Below are positions 1-7,128 of a stretch of 37,396 nt of DNA, one piece after another. Below the pieces are notes generated by a model, which saw nothing but the letters and a program-made list of their open reading frames with translations, had not been told where the DNA came from and ran no database searches. The translations under genes and the position numbers were made by a program. Origin of the DNA: an uncultured Methanomicrobiales archaeon (GTDB taxonomy: Archaea; Halobacteriota; Methanomicrobia; Methanomicrobiales; Methanospirillaceae); the NCBI GenBank assembly GCA_903828975.1, contig CAIKOD010000116.1, positions 1 through 37,396 on the forward strand. Direction: 5' to 3'. Each line of letters starts with the position of its first letter. The stretch's first letter is position 1.

Positions 1-436
1 CAAAAAGATCTCGGTCACGATGGTTATACCGGTACTCTAATTCTTTGAGATAGAGAGGGAATTTATCAGCATCAACACCGTGATATTTTAATAAACGCTC
101 CTTTGCAAAGGACCAGAATCCCTCAATGCCATTAATGTACACTTTCCCATTCGCGAATTTCTTTCCATGGTCGATTCTTCGATGTTTAAATCCGTAGGAA
201 ACAAGGCCGTTATAACTACGGAATTTGTCCGTGTAAATAAGGCTTCCGCGCTTCACTTTTTTAATGGCCAGTACCAGGAGTGTCTCACTCTGGACATCCG
301 AAACGACCTCAACCATAACCTTCCCACCCCGTTCGAGAATACCGAATACGGGAACCTCACCTGCCGCCCCTCGCCCGCGTTTTCCCTTTCTTCTCCCACC
401 AAGATAGCCAGATATCGCAACAATACCGGACTTTAT
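1..436 (-). pseudogene. IS1595-family transposase, 3' remnant (runs off left edge)
   Basis: One minus-strand frame from about 436 down to base 1 reads as the C-terminal half of an ISXO2-like (IS1595 group) DDE transposase. Visible blocks are YLGGRRKGKRGRG, ILERGGKVMVEVV, GSLIYTDKFRSYNGL and INGIEGFWSFAKERLLKYHG. The TDKFRSY Asp and the Asn of YINGIEGFW match the second and third catalytic positions of this family. Upstream, an in-frame TGA lies near 446, and the residues before YLGG read AIS-G where the family has an L-D-E-type first catalytic Asp. So the N-terminal half and first catalytic residue are missing, and the copy should be inactive. The C-terminus lies beyond the window, so I cannot tell whether that end is intact. 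Family assignment is from motif recall, not a search. Confidence 0.72.
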
Positions 437-500
437 TTGATGGGGTCATCCCTTGCAGAATTGCAAAAAAGGAAATTATGAGTTATTTTAAATTCCAGTT

Positions 501-971
501 CTATTTCCGGGTGAGATAGAAAATCATGGTTTTTGAATCGGCCCCGTCTTCAAGATAAACAAACTCCAAGGTATTCGGGTCCTTTATTTTTCCAATCTGG
601 ATGCCCGCTATGGCGTCGGCCAAGTAGATATCCCCGCTAAAGGTGAGGACCCCTGTAAAATTTTCTGAAAGGGCCGGCCCGTCCGGTCGTTCATACTCCT
701 TTATACCTGCGAAAGCCTGCCCTTTCTGCACAGTGATGTTATACCTCATTGGAAAATTTTCGGCGTAACCTCTGACCGTGGAAAGCCCTGTTGCATTCCC
801 TGACCATATACCGATCATGTTAGGAGTAATCGTCTTCGCTGCGACATTCGGTGAGGTGGTCGGGGGTGTTGCCGCGGGTGTCGACGATACTGGTCCCGAT
901 GGGCTGGTCGAGGTACATCCTGCACACAGTATGATACCTACGAGAAGAATAGCAATAGCAATCCATTTCAT
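501..971 (-). CDS. Small secreted lipoprotein of unknown function
   Basis: Predicted 156-residue exported lipoprotein. The N-terminus is Met-Lys followed by a hydrophobic stretch (IAIAILLVGIILCAGC) with a lipobox-like AGC, then a Ser/Thr/Pro-rich linker of about 30 residues and a globular domain of about 110 residues. The domain contains IGIWSGNATGLSTV and repeated beta-like segments (FTGVLTFSGDIY, IAGIQIGKI), resembling small beta-barrel lipoproteins common in Methanomicrobiales. I chose the ATG at 971; an in-frame TTG at 992 would add seven polar residues before the signal peptide and is less likely. No good Shine-Dalgarno is seen for either. It stands alone between the transposase remnant and a 300-bp gap. 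No catalytic motif is visible, so no function is assigned. Confidence 0.75.
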   Translation of the reverse strand: MKWIAIAILLVGIILCAGCTSTSPSGPVSSTPAATPPTTSPNVAAKTITPNMIGIWSGNATGLSTVRGYAENFPMRYNITVQKGQAFAGIKEYERPDGPALSENFTGVLTFSGDIYLADAIAGIQIGKIKDPNTLEFVYLEDGADSKTMIFYLTRK

Positions 972-1273
972 GGTAAAGGATTCTTTGGTCAATCATATTA
1001 GTAAAGTATATCGATATGTCCTGAAACAAGAAAATTAGCATTAAAAGCCAGATTACACCGCCACAGCAGGCCATATGCAGGCGATTGGGAATGTTCCCAT
1101 AATTCTTATCCTGCAATACGGTATCCTTTATGCACACCAATTCACAATTAATGGTACGATTTTGATCCTCCCACAATGTAATGTGGTATTCGAATAGGAA
1201 TGATAATCACACTGATAACAGTGGTTTATTAAGTGATAATTCTATCATCTAAAAAGAACGGTGAGTGATAGTT
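972..1273. other. Intergenic region, 302 bp, promoter-like AT-rich part
   Basis: I see no credible gene here; the reading frames present are out-of-frame extensions of the neighbouring lipoprotein gene. The right part is AT-rich and holds a short inverted repeat (CACTG-ATAA-CAGTG, about 1211-1224) and a TTTATTAAG stretch that could be the TATA box of the DUF4870 pseudogene. A GGTGAG ribosome-binding site precedes its GTG start at 1274. Confidence 0.4.
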
Positions 1274-1624
1274 GTGGCAGAATCAGAAAAACAGAAAGCA
1301 AGCTTCGGTCTTGATGAAAATATATTTTCGGTATTCTGTTACCTTTTAACCTGGATAATAGGACTGATCTTTTATCAGGTGCAAAAAGGATAACAAGATG
1401 GTAAAATTCTATGCTTTACAGTCAATTATCACGTTTCTTCCCTTGCAGATAATTTACTGGCTCCTATGGTATGTATTATAGTGGACAGGCATCACCTATT
1501 TCCTGACCATGTTGTTGGTTTGATTATGTTTATATTATGGATTGTTCTTATGATCAAGGTCTACCAGGGAGAGAGTTATAAACTGCCCATTGTTGGAGAT
1601 ATTGCGGATAATGCAACGAAATAA
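1274..1624 (+). pseudogene. DUF4870 (Tic20-like) membrane protein, frameshifted
   Basis: Three consecutive frames together spell a typical DUF4870 small membrane protein. The first frame starts at GTG 1274, eight bases after GGTGAG, and reads ASFGLDENIFSVFCYLLTWI then GLIFYQVQKG before a stop. Shifting one base in the A-run near 1384 gives DNKMVKFYALQSIITFLP, the conserved second block (normally NKFVRFHAMQSI). This frame stops near 1482. A third frame from about 1525 gives GLIMFILWIVLMIKVYQGES and YKLPIVGDIADNATK, the conserved C-terminus, ending at TAA 1622-1624. All family blocks are present in the right order, so this is recent decay by small indels (or sequencing errors), not chance similarity. 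The family is thought to be a multi-helix membrane protein of unknown function. Confidence 0.78.
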
Positions 1625-1818
1625 ATATCCCATTCTCTTTTTCAGCATTGCAATCCAGATCGCACCGTCACATCGTAACAATACCGGAATTTATGGGATA
1701 GGGTTGTATATTCGATCCTTGTAAAATGGTCCACTTTAATAAAATATTTAGGATCAGGTGCGGATAGTAATAGACATCTCATTCAACAACATCTAGTGTA
1801 TTGGTTAATGAATTTGTC

Positions 1819-1891
1819 ACCCCTGTAGTGTAGTGGTCAATCATGCAGGACTTTGGATCCGGCGACGGCAGTTCGAATCTGCCCAGGGGTA
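1819..1891 (+). tRNA. tRNA-Gln (anticodon TTG)
   Basis: Cloverleaf: acceptor ACCCCTG (1819-1825) pairs perfectly with CAGGGGT (1884-1890), followed by discriminator A. The T-arm contains GTTCGAATC. The anticodon loop CTTTGGA carries TTG, for Gln CAA codons. The anticodon stem reads CAGGA/TCCGG, which leaves an A-G mismatch at the second pair; the rest is regular. No intron and no encoded CCA. The gene stands alone between the DUF4870 pseudogene and a ferredoxin gene. Confidence 0.9.
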
Positions 1892-2074
1892 TTGCGGAAA
1901 TTGGAGTTATTTTTTAATTTTGCGACTTCTTCTTCGAGATTTGATAACCCGGTTTCAAGTGCAGGTTGATCTTTTCGTTTAAACTTCTGTCCTCAACATC
2001 GACCGTGACGGCAGTTATCACTGGTGTTTTTAATATCCTGATTCAAGAAACTATTAGATGATTGAGGAATAACC

Positions 2075-2299
2075 ATGCTTATCGGACCATCTCCCACACT
2101 GGAAATGGAAATATACATTGATAAATTATTCTGCAATGGGTGTGCGAATTGCATCCATCAGTGTACAATGGGTGTTTTTAAAATGGATGGCAATCAGGCA
2201 CTTGTTGATAATGAATATATCTGTGTTGGCTGCTTTAAATGCCAGAGTTTCTGTCCAACGAATGCGATTCAACCACGTATAGTCATGAGGGTTTCATAA
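2075..2299 (+). CDS. Small 2[4Fe-4S] ferredoxin
   Basis: A 74-residue bacterial-type ferredoxin, presumably a cytoplasmic low-potential electron carrier. Two cluster motifs are complete: C-NG-C-AN-C-IHQ-C (C-x2-C-x2-C-x3-C) near residue 19, and C-VG-C-FK-C-QSF-C-P near residue 49, arranged to hold two 4Fe-4S clusters. About 16 residues precede the ferredoxin fold; an internal ATG (MEIYIDK) at 2105 is an alternative start, but GAGG at 2062-2065 sits nine bases before the ATG at 2075, which I prefer. Both sides are intergenic, so the redox partner cannot be inferred. Methanogens use such proteins with many oxidoreductases. Confidence 0.88.
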   Translation: MLIGPSPTLEMEIYIDKLFCNGCANCIHQCTMGVFKMDGNQALVDNEYICVGCFKCQSFCPTNAIQPRIVMRVS

Positions 2300-2642
2300 T
2301 TCATTCCATCCATGATTGCCTGCCTGTGGCCTGATAAGGTTGTGTAATCTGCCTTGCCTACTGGTAATGGAGAACAGGACATTTTCCAGGCGTATTCTCT
2401 AAGATACCGGGAACGAAATTGCCCCGTTATTTTGCATCATGGTCGTAGGTTTTAATACAAGAGGGTGAAAAAAATACGGCCCTGCATGGCTCATACCACG
2501 GGTTGTGACCCTGTCCAAGAGAAGGGTAAGACCCAGGGCATCGACGAATTTTATAATACCTCTAAAACACAATCGGCTATGAAAATAACTTGGTGGGCAT
2601 TTGGTATTTGAACATGATCCGGACAAATTTTTAAAATTATCA
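2300..2642. other. Intergenic region without recognisable gene
   Basis: Between the ferredoxin stop and the first repeat element I see no coding signal. One 105-codon minus frame exists, but it has no family resemblance and runs into the repeat, so I treat it as chance. The last eight bases (AATTATCA) form the left half of the element's probable target duplication. Confidence 0.4.
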
Positions 2643-3001
2643 GGCTTTGTTGAAACACGCATGAACAGGAAGTTCACACCCAAACCATGAAAATGCCCTT
2701 TCAAAAATATCTTCATATTGGGGTTTGTTCAGGTATTTACATGGGAAACCCCTGCGTGTAATAAAAATAATTAACAGAGTTGCTCAGACAGGAGGGGTTT
2801 TCACCCCCTCCCTGTCCCACCCCCAATAAGATATTCATTGGCAGGGTTTAATTTGGGCATTGGGAGAAAATTTCAGAGATTTGAAGATTATTACCTATCC
2901 CAACCGGGGTCGCCACAGCGGCGGGGCGGAGCCCCAGGAGCGTGGGTAATCTGGGAATAGCCTAATCCATAAGATGGATTTGAGAGCATGTCAACAGAGC
3001 C
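2643..3001 (+). mobile_element. IS6-like non-autonomous element, copy A (complete, 359 bp)
   Basis: Starts GGCTTTGTTGAAAC and ends TGTCAACAGAGCC, which are imperfect inverted repeats of one another and resemble IS6-family ends. It is flanked by AATTATCA on the left and AATTATTA on the right, a 7-of-8 match of the length expected for an IS6 target duplication. No transposase ORF is inside. Internally it carries a GC-rich hairpin (GACAGGAGGGG / CCCCCTCCCTGTC, about 2787-2820) and a conserved block CCAACCGGGGTCGCC. The right end lies 5 bp from the stop codon of the minus-strand zinc-ribbon/TPR gene. Six other copies occur in the window. Confidence 0.75.
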
Positions 3002-3006
3002 AATTA

Positions 3007-3924
3007 TTATACAATCCGGACTTTTTCAGGACAGAACTTGAGCATTAACTGCCTGACAGGTTCGTACACGTTCTTATGATCAATATAGATCTTCAATACC
3101 TCTCCGTCATTTGTAACAAATGAGATATATCCTGAAAGGAGGACCGGTCTCTTCATGCAAATTTGTTGCAGGGCTGTTTTTTCTATCTCGATCTCCTTGT
3201 AGACCTCCAGGTCCCCGATAGTCCTTTTCAGACTGTCCATGGTCCTTCCAAATAGTTCTGCATAGACGAAACCACCAATTGCGGGACCCTTCGGGTGACC
3301 AAAAACGTGTTTCTGGCTTTTTAGGATAAATACCCGTCTGTCCGTAACATAGATACCGTAACCGCCGACATTTGTGCCCATTGCACCTGCCAGGTCCTTG
3401 CTCTTCCCGTCAGTTAGTGAAAGTTTTATCGAAGGGCTGGACAGTCCACCTATATAGGTCTCTTGTGGCGAGCTCTTTTCAGGAAGGGATGTTGATCGTT
3501 TGGGTAAGGAAGTTGTGCCGGACGTCGGCTTCAGGTTGATAATGTTTTCATTGCATATCCGGGCTTCCATTGTGCGTCCCATCCGCACAAGCAGCTCGGC
3601 TTTCCTGTTCCATGCGTCATAGCTGGATGGATCAAGACCTATAGCGGCAGTATAGCACCTGAGTGCATCTTCATCCCCACCAGATGAAACGTAAACGTCT
3701 CCCTTTGCAACCCATGCAGCCGCCTGGGCCTTTGTTGCATCGCTCATCTCCCCCATGATATGGGGGTTGCCCTTTTCCCTGGTTATCTGGGTCTCTTCAA
3801 GGAATCGCCTGACCCGATCGAGACTGGAACCGCAGAAAAGACAAAAATTGCTGCCTGCAGGTATCTCTTTTCCACATTCCGGGCAGAACACCACAAAGAC
3901 CCCCTCTACCTTTTTCTTGGGCAT
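3007..3924 (-). CDS. Zinc-ribbon / TPR protein with C-terminal PH-like domain
   Basis: A 305-residue protein of unknown role with three visible parts. Residues 14-34 form a zinc ribbon, CPECG-x10-CLFCG. Residues 65-135 look like a TPR pair (AAAWVAKGDVYVSSGGDEDA, then LDPSSYDAWNRKAELLVRMG), a protein-interaction scaffold. After a Ser/Thr/Pro linker (138-160), residues 165-305 form a beta-rich domain with GIYVTDRRVFILKSQ and SFVTNDGEVLKIYID, similar in pattern to bacterial-PH or GRAM-like domains that begin 'YVTDRRVFI'. No membrane segment. The ATG has no Shine-Dalgarno; a GTAATAGTTTA stretch about 25 bases upstream suggests a leaderless transcript. The gene is monocistronic as far as visible. 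Domain calls are by pattern; biological function is unknown. Confidence 0.8.
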   Translation of the reverse strand: MPKKKVEGVFVVFCPECGKEIPAGSNFCLFCGSSLDRVRRFLEETQITREKGNPHIMGEMSDATKAQAAAWVAKGDVYVSSGGDEDALRCYTAAIGLDPSSYDAWNRKAELLVRMGRTMEARICNENIINLKPTSGTTSLPKRSTSLPEKSSPQETYIGGLSSPSIKLSLTDGKSKDLAGAMGTNVGGYGIYVTDRRVFILKSQKHVFGHPKGPAIGGFVYAELFGRTMDSLKRTIGDLEVYKEIEIEKTALQQICMKRPVLLSGYISFVTNDGEVLKIYIDHKNVYEPVRQLMLKFCPEKVRIV

Positions 3925-4057
3925 AAAAGGTAATAAACTATTACAAATTGTTTTTTTTAATCGTGGGATTAAAAAATTCCGGGGTTGCGGGTGGTGGGAA
4001 CATATAACTATTTACGAAAATGGTAGGAAAGATCCAGGCCCAGGCAAAGTTAGAAAT

Positions 4058-4420
4058 CTATTCGGGTATTTCTTCAGCCTCGGCAATCGCCAGCTGGTAC
4101 ATCCAGTCCATCAACCTGCTACAATCTATCACATTACATTCTTCTTCACAACCAATGCAGGGGATCAGATCTTCACCGGCAAGGATCTGGTTGGGGTCCA
4201 GGGGACGCTTGGTTGCCTTCAGGACGAAGGTCTTAATACCATCTTTTTTGAATTCTGTCCGTTCGATCAGCCCGGTGTCGACCAGTTTCTTCACAATTCT
4301 TGAGCATTTGCGGCTGTCGACATCAAGGATCTTCCAGAGCTCGCTCTGGAGAACGCCTTCAGGCTTGGACTGGATTACCTTCAGTGCCTCTTCGATCGGA
4401 TTGTTCATAAGTTCACTCAT
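4058..4420 (-). CDS. Winged-helix regulator with C-terminal Cys cluster
   Basis: A 120-residue protein. Residues 8-72 are a winged helix-turn-helix (LQSELWKILDVDSRKCSRIVKKLVDTGLIERT, followed by a wing with KTFVLKATK), MarR/Lrp-like in pattern, so a DNA- or RNA-binding role is likely. Residues 88-99 hold C-IG-C-EEE-C-NVID-C, four cysteines spaced to bind Zn or an Fe-S cluster, suggesting a redox- or metal-sensing domain or a structural site. The ATG overlaps the stop of the upstream Lsm gene (ATGA at 4417-4420), so the two are translationally coupled. Function in vivo is unknown; regulator is an inference from fold. Confidence 0.82.
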   Translation of the reverse strand: MSELMNNPIEEALKVIQSKPEGVLQSELWKILDVDSRKCSRIVKKLVDTGLIERTEFKKDGIKTFVLKATKRPLDPNQILAGEDLIPCIGCEEECNVIDCSRLMDWMYQLAIAEAEEIPE

Positions 4421-4659
4421 CAGAGGACCGGTGAGATCGAAAGGATATTGTTGCCCCGAATCACGACGGTTCCGAGGTTTCTTCCCCGCTGGTTGTTGTC
4501 ATTCAGTTCGGTTGTCTCTTCCATGTGGATATTGAGGTACTCATCCACTGCAACAAGACGACCCTGTAATTTTCTCCCATCATCTTTAATTTCTACGGTA
4601 ATTTTCGAATCAACAAGAGAAAATACCTTTTTTATGGGAAGTACGATTCCGTTAACCAT
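4420..4659 (-). CDS. Archaeal Lsm (Sm-like) RNA-binding protein
   Basis: A 79-residue Sm-fold protein. The Sm1 motif lies at about residues 17-50 (ITVEIKDDGRKLQGRLVAVD, then EYLNIHMEETTEL) and the Sm2 motif at 63-74 (GTVVIRGNNILSI), including the characteristic IRG-x-NI. Archaeal Lsm proteins form heptameric rings that bind U-rich RNA and take part in RNA processing and tRNA maturation. The length is typical. It is the first gene of a two-gene unit with the winged-helix/Cys protein, overlapping by four bases. A weak AAGG precedes the start and an ACTTTAATTA TATA-like stretch lies about 30 bases upstream. Confidence 0.92.
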   Translation of the reverse strand: MVNGIVLPIKKVFSLVDSKITVEIKDDGRKLQGRLVAVDEYLNIHMEETTELNDNNQRGRNLGTVVIRGNNILSISPVL

Positions 4660-4814
4660 CTGCCTTAATTTAGGGTGACAGGTAATTAAAGTTTCTCATA
4701 TTGCAGAAAAATGAGCTTCCCATATGAAGCAACCCGTGGCCCGGCTAATCATGATACAGTGAATTTTCCGGGAAACAATCCAATTTTGGGACGGAAAACG
4801 CCATAAAAGATAAT

Positions 4815-5912
4815 TTATCTGGGGATCGGCTCCCACCGAGACGTTAATTCTTTCTCTACCGCGGGAAGGGTCGTGTATTCCATCTCATCAAGAGAGAGCC
4901 GGTGGGGTTCGAAGGGGCCATGCGCACGGATCAAATCGGCCAGGTCATTGCACCGGCCCCGGACCCGGTCAAAGGCCGGGTCATCAAACATGTCAGCCGG
5001 GCCTGTCAGCGCGCCATTGCAGAGCTGGAAGCCGAGGCAGACAACTCTTGGCGGGCCATCGAACCTGGTACAGTTTGCATCGCACAGGCCGACCGGCATG
5101 AAGGGCCCGTGGTGTGAACCCCGCATCCATCCTGCCACCAGTACCGGCGTACAGAACGGTTCAATTACTTCCCCGACAGCGGGAAAACCGCTCTGGGAAC
5201 GGACGATCATGACCGGGTCATCCTTCCCGATGTACCTCCCTGCCATCATGTTCAGGCGCTGGGTGCTGGTCGATGCCGCGATCACCCCCTCTTTCCTGAA
5301 CACATGCTTAATCACATACCGCGATGGTGCGCCGATGTATACCAGGAGACTGTAGATCTCTTCAGGGCACGAAAACATGATCATACGTTTTTCGATGAGA
5401 TCGTGGACCTCAAAGACAAATCCCTTGTGCATTGAGGGATCAATGACGAGCCCGGGCGTGTTGAACGGATCGGCAAAGATCTTATAGAGGAAGAAGTTCC
5501 ATGCACCGGGTTCTGTTTTATCTGCCATAAAGACCAGCACGGGATCACTGCCCCGCTCCTCGAACTCCATCTCGGCAACACCGGGCCCCATCCCCTTAAC
5601 ATTACCTGAAAAGGCATCTGCGAGCATATCCTGTCCCGCACCATAGAGTTTCATGCTTTTTGCAATCGCTGTGCACTCCATGAATACCTCCCATGCGAGC
5701 TTGTGGACCTTTTCATTGTCCACGCCATGGGTGTGCGTCATGATCAGTTCGAGGTCATCGCCGCAGTGGGTGACAAACGAGTCGATCAGCAGTTTGCCTT
5801 CCTGCTCTTTGAGCAACCTGGCTGCCTTCTCCAGGAGCTTCGGGTGGGTGCGGGAGTGCCCGGGAAAACTTCCCACATCTGCTTTTATAACGGAAATCGT
5901 GGTTTTAGGCAT
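4815..5912 (-). CDS. fbp: Bifunctional fructose-1,6-bisphosphate aldolase/phosphatase (FBPA/P)
   Basis: A 365-residue class V FBPase, the ancestral archaeal gluconeogenic enzyme. It condenses dihydroxyacetone phosphate and glyceraldehyde-3-phosphate to FBP and dephosphorylates it to fructose-6-phosphate, using Mg2+. Visible signatures are the N-terminal DVGSFPGHSRTHP, HCGDDLELIMTHTHG, and RYIGKDDPV, in which Tyr227 and Lys230 match the aldolase Tyr and Schiff-base Lys; Tyr346 in MEYTTLP matches the phosphatase-state Tyr. Full length. It is the last of three minus-strand genes (class I FBPase, class II aldolase, this), 54 bp after the aldolase, so it may also have its own promoter. No clear Shine-Dalgarno is seen. 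It acts in the cytoplasm. Confidence 0.95.
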   Translation of the reverse strand: MPKTTISVIKADVGSFPGHSRTHPKLLEKAARLLKEQEGKLLIDSFVTHCGDDLELIMTHTHGVDNEKVHKLAWEVFMECTAIAKSMKLYGAGQDMLADAFSGNVKGMGPGVAEMEFEERGSDPVLVFMADKTEPGAWNFFLYKIFADPFNTPGLVIDPSMHKGFVFEVHDLIEKRMIMFSCPEEIYSLLVYIGAPSRYVIKHVFRKEGVIAASTSTQRLNMMAGRYIGKDDPVMIVRSQSGFPAVGEVIEPFCTPVLVAGWMRGSHHGPFMPVGLCDANCTRFDGPPRVVCLGFQLCNGALTGPADMFDDPAFDRVRGRCNDLADLIRAHGPFEPHRLSLDEMEYTTLPAVEKELTSRWEPIPR

Positions 5913-5966
5913 AAAGGATTCACACTATAGAATCTCTTTACAGGAGAAAAAAATTGTGGTGAATAG

Positions 5967-7106
5967 TTAAGACATATTTTTTCGCACAAGTGAAGCTGAC
6001 CCGTACGAGCTGAATGCTTTGAAAAATATAAGGCTTTCAGCATATGCCATCGCCTGGATCGCCTTTTCTGTATCTTTGTTAACGGTATAAATTTCGCTGA
6101 AAAACTCCTTAATTGCAAATTTGCAGTTGCCATCAACGATCTGCCTGTCCGATTTACCAGGGTTTGCAGCCCGGTATTTCTCAAGTGTCCATTCCTGGAT
6201 GTCCTTGTAGAGTCCGGGTTCGTATACCTTGAAGGTGTCCAAAACAACGTCCTGCCAGAAGGTCCCGACATTTCCCTTAATAATATCCCCTTTCGGGAAA
6301 TGCTGGTTAATGAGGTCACGGGGTGTGCCGGTAATACCATGCTGGGCGATACCAACATTCAGCTTATTGTCCCGGAGTGCTTTTGCGACCGCCTTTGTCT
6401 GTGGGATATCGATCGAAAGCTGCTCGACCACGTTCCCTTTATCATCATATACGTGACCATGCGTGCTCCCATTGGCAATCGCAAGAACGTGGGGGTATAC
6501 TTCATTCGTGTGTAAGGATTTGATGAACTCAACAGCTTCCTCGGGCGTGGTCAGGACCAGGCCATGCCCGTCTTTTCTCCCGATCTCCCCCACTTCCACT
6601 TCAAGGCCGAAGTCCTCCCCTTTCATTCTCTTCTTAATGTAGTGCGCCAGCTCTGTTGTGACCTGGATATTCTTTTCCAGCTCTTCCCTGACATTTTTTC
6701 CTTCAAAATTAAACAGGTGCGAGGCATCGATGGCAAAAGAAGTATACCCGGCGGTGACCTGGGCATCGATCAACAGCCTTGTCTGCTCGATCTCCGTTGC
6801 ATCACCGTTCTTAATCGTGATATGATCTGCATGAAGGGCCCAGATATCAAACTTCACCTCCTCCGCTGCTTCGCGGATTCTCTTCCCGAAATCCTTCGGT
6901 GTTAATCCTGTATACCCACCTTTCAGGTCACATTCAGAACGTGCGAGTTCCATAAATACGGCAGAATCTGTATCTTTTGCGGCCTGGAAAATTCCCTTTG
7001 CAACAGTAGTAATCCGCGTGTTCGCTGCCATTATTATTGCTTTCCGGCCTGAAATACCTTTAAAAATTGTTGAACCAGAGATTGGACCATAATCTTCCTG
7101 TTTCAT
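5967..7106 (-). CDS. Class II fructose-bisphosphate aldolase-like protein
   Basis: A 379-residue TIM-barrel aldolase of the zinc-dependent class II family (COG0191), predicted to catalyse FBP cleavage or condensation. Visible family blocks, in order: GLTPKDFGKRI, DIWALHADHIT (residues 88-97, metal-binding His), GLEVEVGEIGRKDG, HVLAIANGSTHGHVYD (metal His), VGIAQHGITGTPRDL (metal His) and IIKGNVGTFWQDVVLD. It is divergent from E. coli FbaA, so the sugar-phosphate substrate (fructose-, tagatose- or another bisphosphate) is uncertain. An ATG at 7106 preceded by GGAG is preferred over the GTG at 7118. It lies 22 bp downstream of the class I FBPase gene in the same direction; sharing a transcript supports FBP as substrate. 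Confidence 0.82.
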   Translation of the reverse strand: MKQEDYGPISGSTIFKGISGRKAIIMAANTRITTVAKGIFQAAKDTDSAVFMELARSECDLKGGYTGLTPKDFGKRIREAAEEVKFDIWALHADHITIKNGDATEIEQTRLLIDAQVTAGYTSFAIDASHLFNFEGKNVREELEKNIQVTTELAHYIKKRMKGEDFGLEVEVGEIGRKDGHGLVLTTPEEAVEFIKSLHTNEVYPHVLAIANGSTHGHVYDDKGNVVEQLSIDIPQTKAVAKALRDNKLNVGIAQHGITGTPRDLINQHFPKGDIIKGNVGTFWQDVVLDTFKVYEPGLYKDIQEWTLEKYRAANPGKSDRQIVDGNCKFAIKEFFSEIYTVNKDTEKAIQAMAYAESLIFFKAFSSYGSASLVRKNMS

Positions 7107-7128
7107 AAGACTTCCCACTCCTGTTTAC

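Noticed and set aside
820-1176. 118-codon minus frame overlapping the lipoprotein gene start
   Set aside because: Out of frame with the lipoprotein, no conserved pattern, Cys/Met-rich chance frame.
2399-2716. 105-codon minus frame before and inside element copy A
   Set aside because: Runs into the mobile element and has no recognisable domain or ribosome-binding site.
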